Shown here: positions 39,982 through 40,032 of the stretch, piece by piece | Layout: every line of letters begins with the position of its first letter | How positions within the stretch are numbered: position 1 is the first letter of the stretch | Origin: Deltaproteobacteria bacterium | GTDB taxonomy: Bacteria > Myxococcota_A > Polyangia > Haliangiales > Haliangiaceae | Length of the DNA stretch: 40,032 nt | NCBI GenBank assembly: GCA_025353585.1 | Contig: JANXOM010000272.1 | Span: 1-40,032, forward strand | Reading direction: 5' to 3' | Translations under genes and position numbers: made by a program | The notes under the pieces: generated by a model | What the model saw: the letters and a program-made list of their open reading frames with translations, nothing else | The model's database searches: none | What the model was told of the DNA's origin: nothing

Positions 39982-40032
39982 ACAGGGTCGCTCAAAATGA
40001 GGTGACAACGAAGATCGGTCATGCGATCGATC

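Noticed and set aside
39699..40022. A 107-residue minus-strand frame at the right end
   Set aside because: It reads through the composite hairpin repeat and then antisense to purU; no family resemblance.

Overview
This is a very GC-rich (roughly 70 % by eye) bacterial chromosome fragment. It carries about 35 intact protein genes, two gene remnants, no visible RNA genes and no intact mobile element. Its style points to Myxococcota, perhaps a Kofleriaceae/Haliangium-like lineage: many GTG starts, lipoproteins with Cys-rich 'CxxCxxxC' modules, a eukaryote-like arginine methyltransferase and RIO kinase, C-type lectin lipoproteins, and PHA mobilisation genes. This is an inference from gene content, not a phylogeny.

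Layout. 1-4.9 kb: a VIT-domain protein running off the left edge, an L,D-transpeptidase lipoprotein, a small alpha/beta hydrolase, a glutathione transferase, a DUF6438 lipoprotein and a decayed pectin-acetylesterase-like pseudogene. 5-8.8 kb: an overlapping pirin / OsmC / CpXC trio, an adenosine deaminase-type enzyme and a FrnE-type DsbA oxidoreductase. 9-11.1 kb: an intracellular PHB depolymerase overlapping a 3-hydroxybutyrate dehydrogenase, a two-gene PHB mobilisation operon. 11.2-14.3 kb: a RIO-family kinase with a long Pro/Arg-Gly tail, divergent from a full-length PRMT-type arginine methyltransferase, with an inverted repeat in the shared promoter. 14.3-22.2 kb: DarP, an OsmC protein, a methyltransferase, a beta-propeller lipoprotein, a PaaK-like adenylating enzyme, a citrate synthase with an N-terminal DNA-binding domain and a class III CoA-transferase, then a thiolase fragment.

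22.5-34.8 kb is the most unusual part. A tightly packed same-strand run (N-formylglutamate amidohydrolase-like, glycogen synthase, ATP-grasp ligase, S51/class-I-GATase-like protein, esterase, second ATP-grasp, second esterase, GCS2-type carboxylate-amine ligase fused to two CBS domains) is followed by a convergent and a divergent ATP-grasp gene. Four ATP-grasp enzymes, a GCS2 ligase, several hydrolases and a glucan synthase suggest a dedicated pathway for an unidentified amide-linked or peptide-like product, possibly linked to a glucan. An 18-bp perfect palindrome lies just upstream of the run.

34.8-40 kb: a small HTH-like protein, two membrane proteins, a probable outer-membrane barrel, a lipoprotein with two C-type lectin domains and formyltetrahydrofolate deformylase. 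Two families of palindromic intergenic repeats occur near both ends of the window (about 2.75/39.9 kb and 3.7/35.2 kb), which suggests genome-wide interspersed elements.
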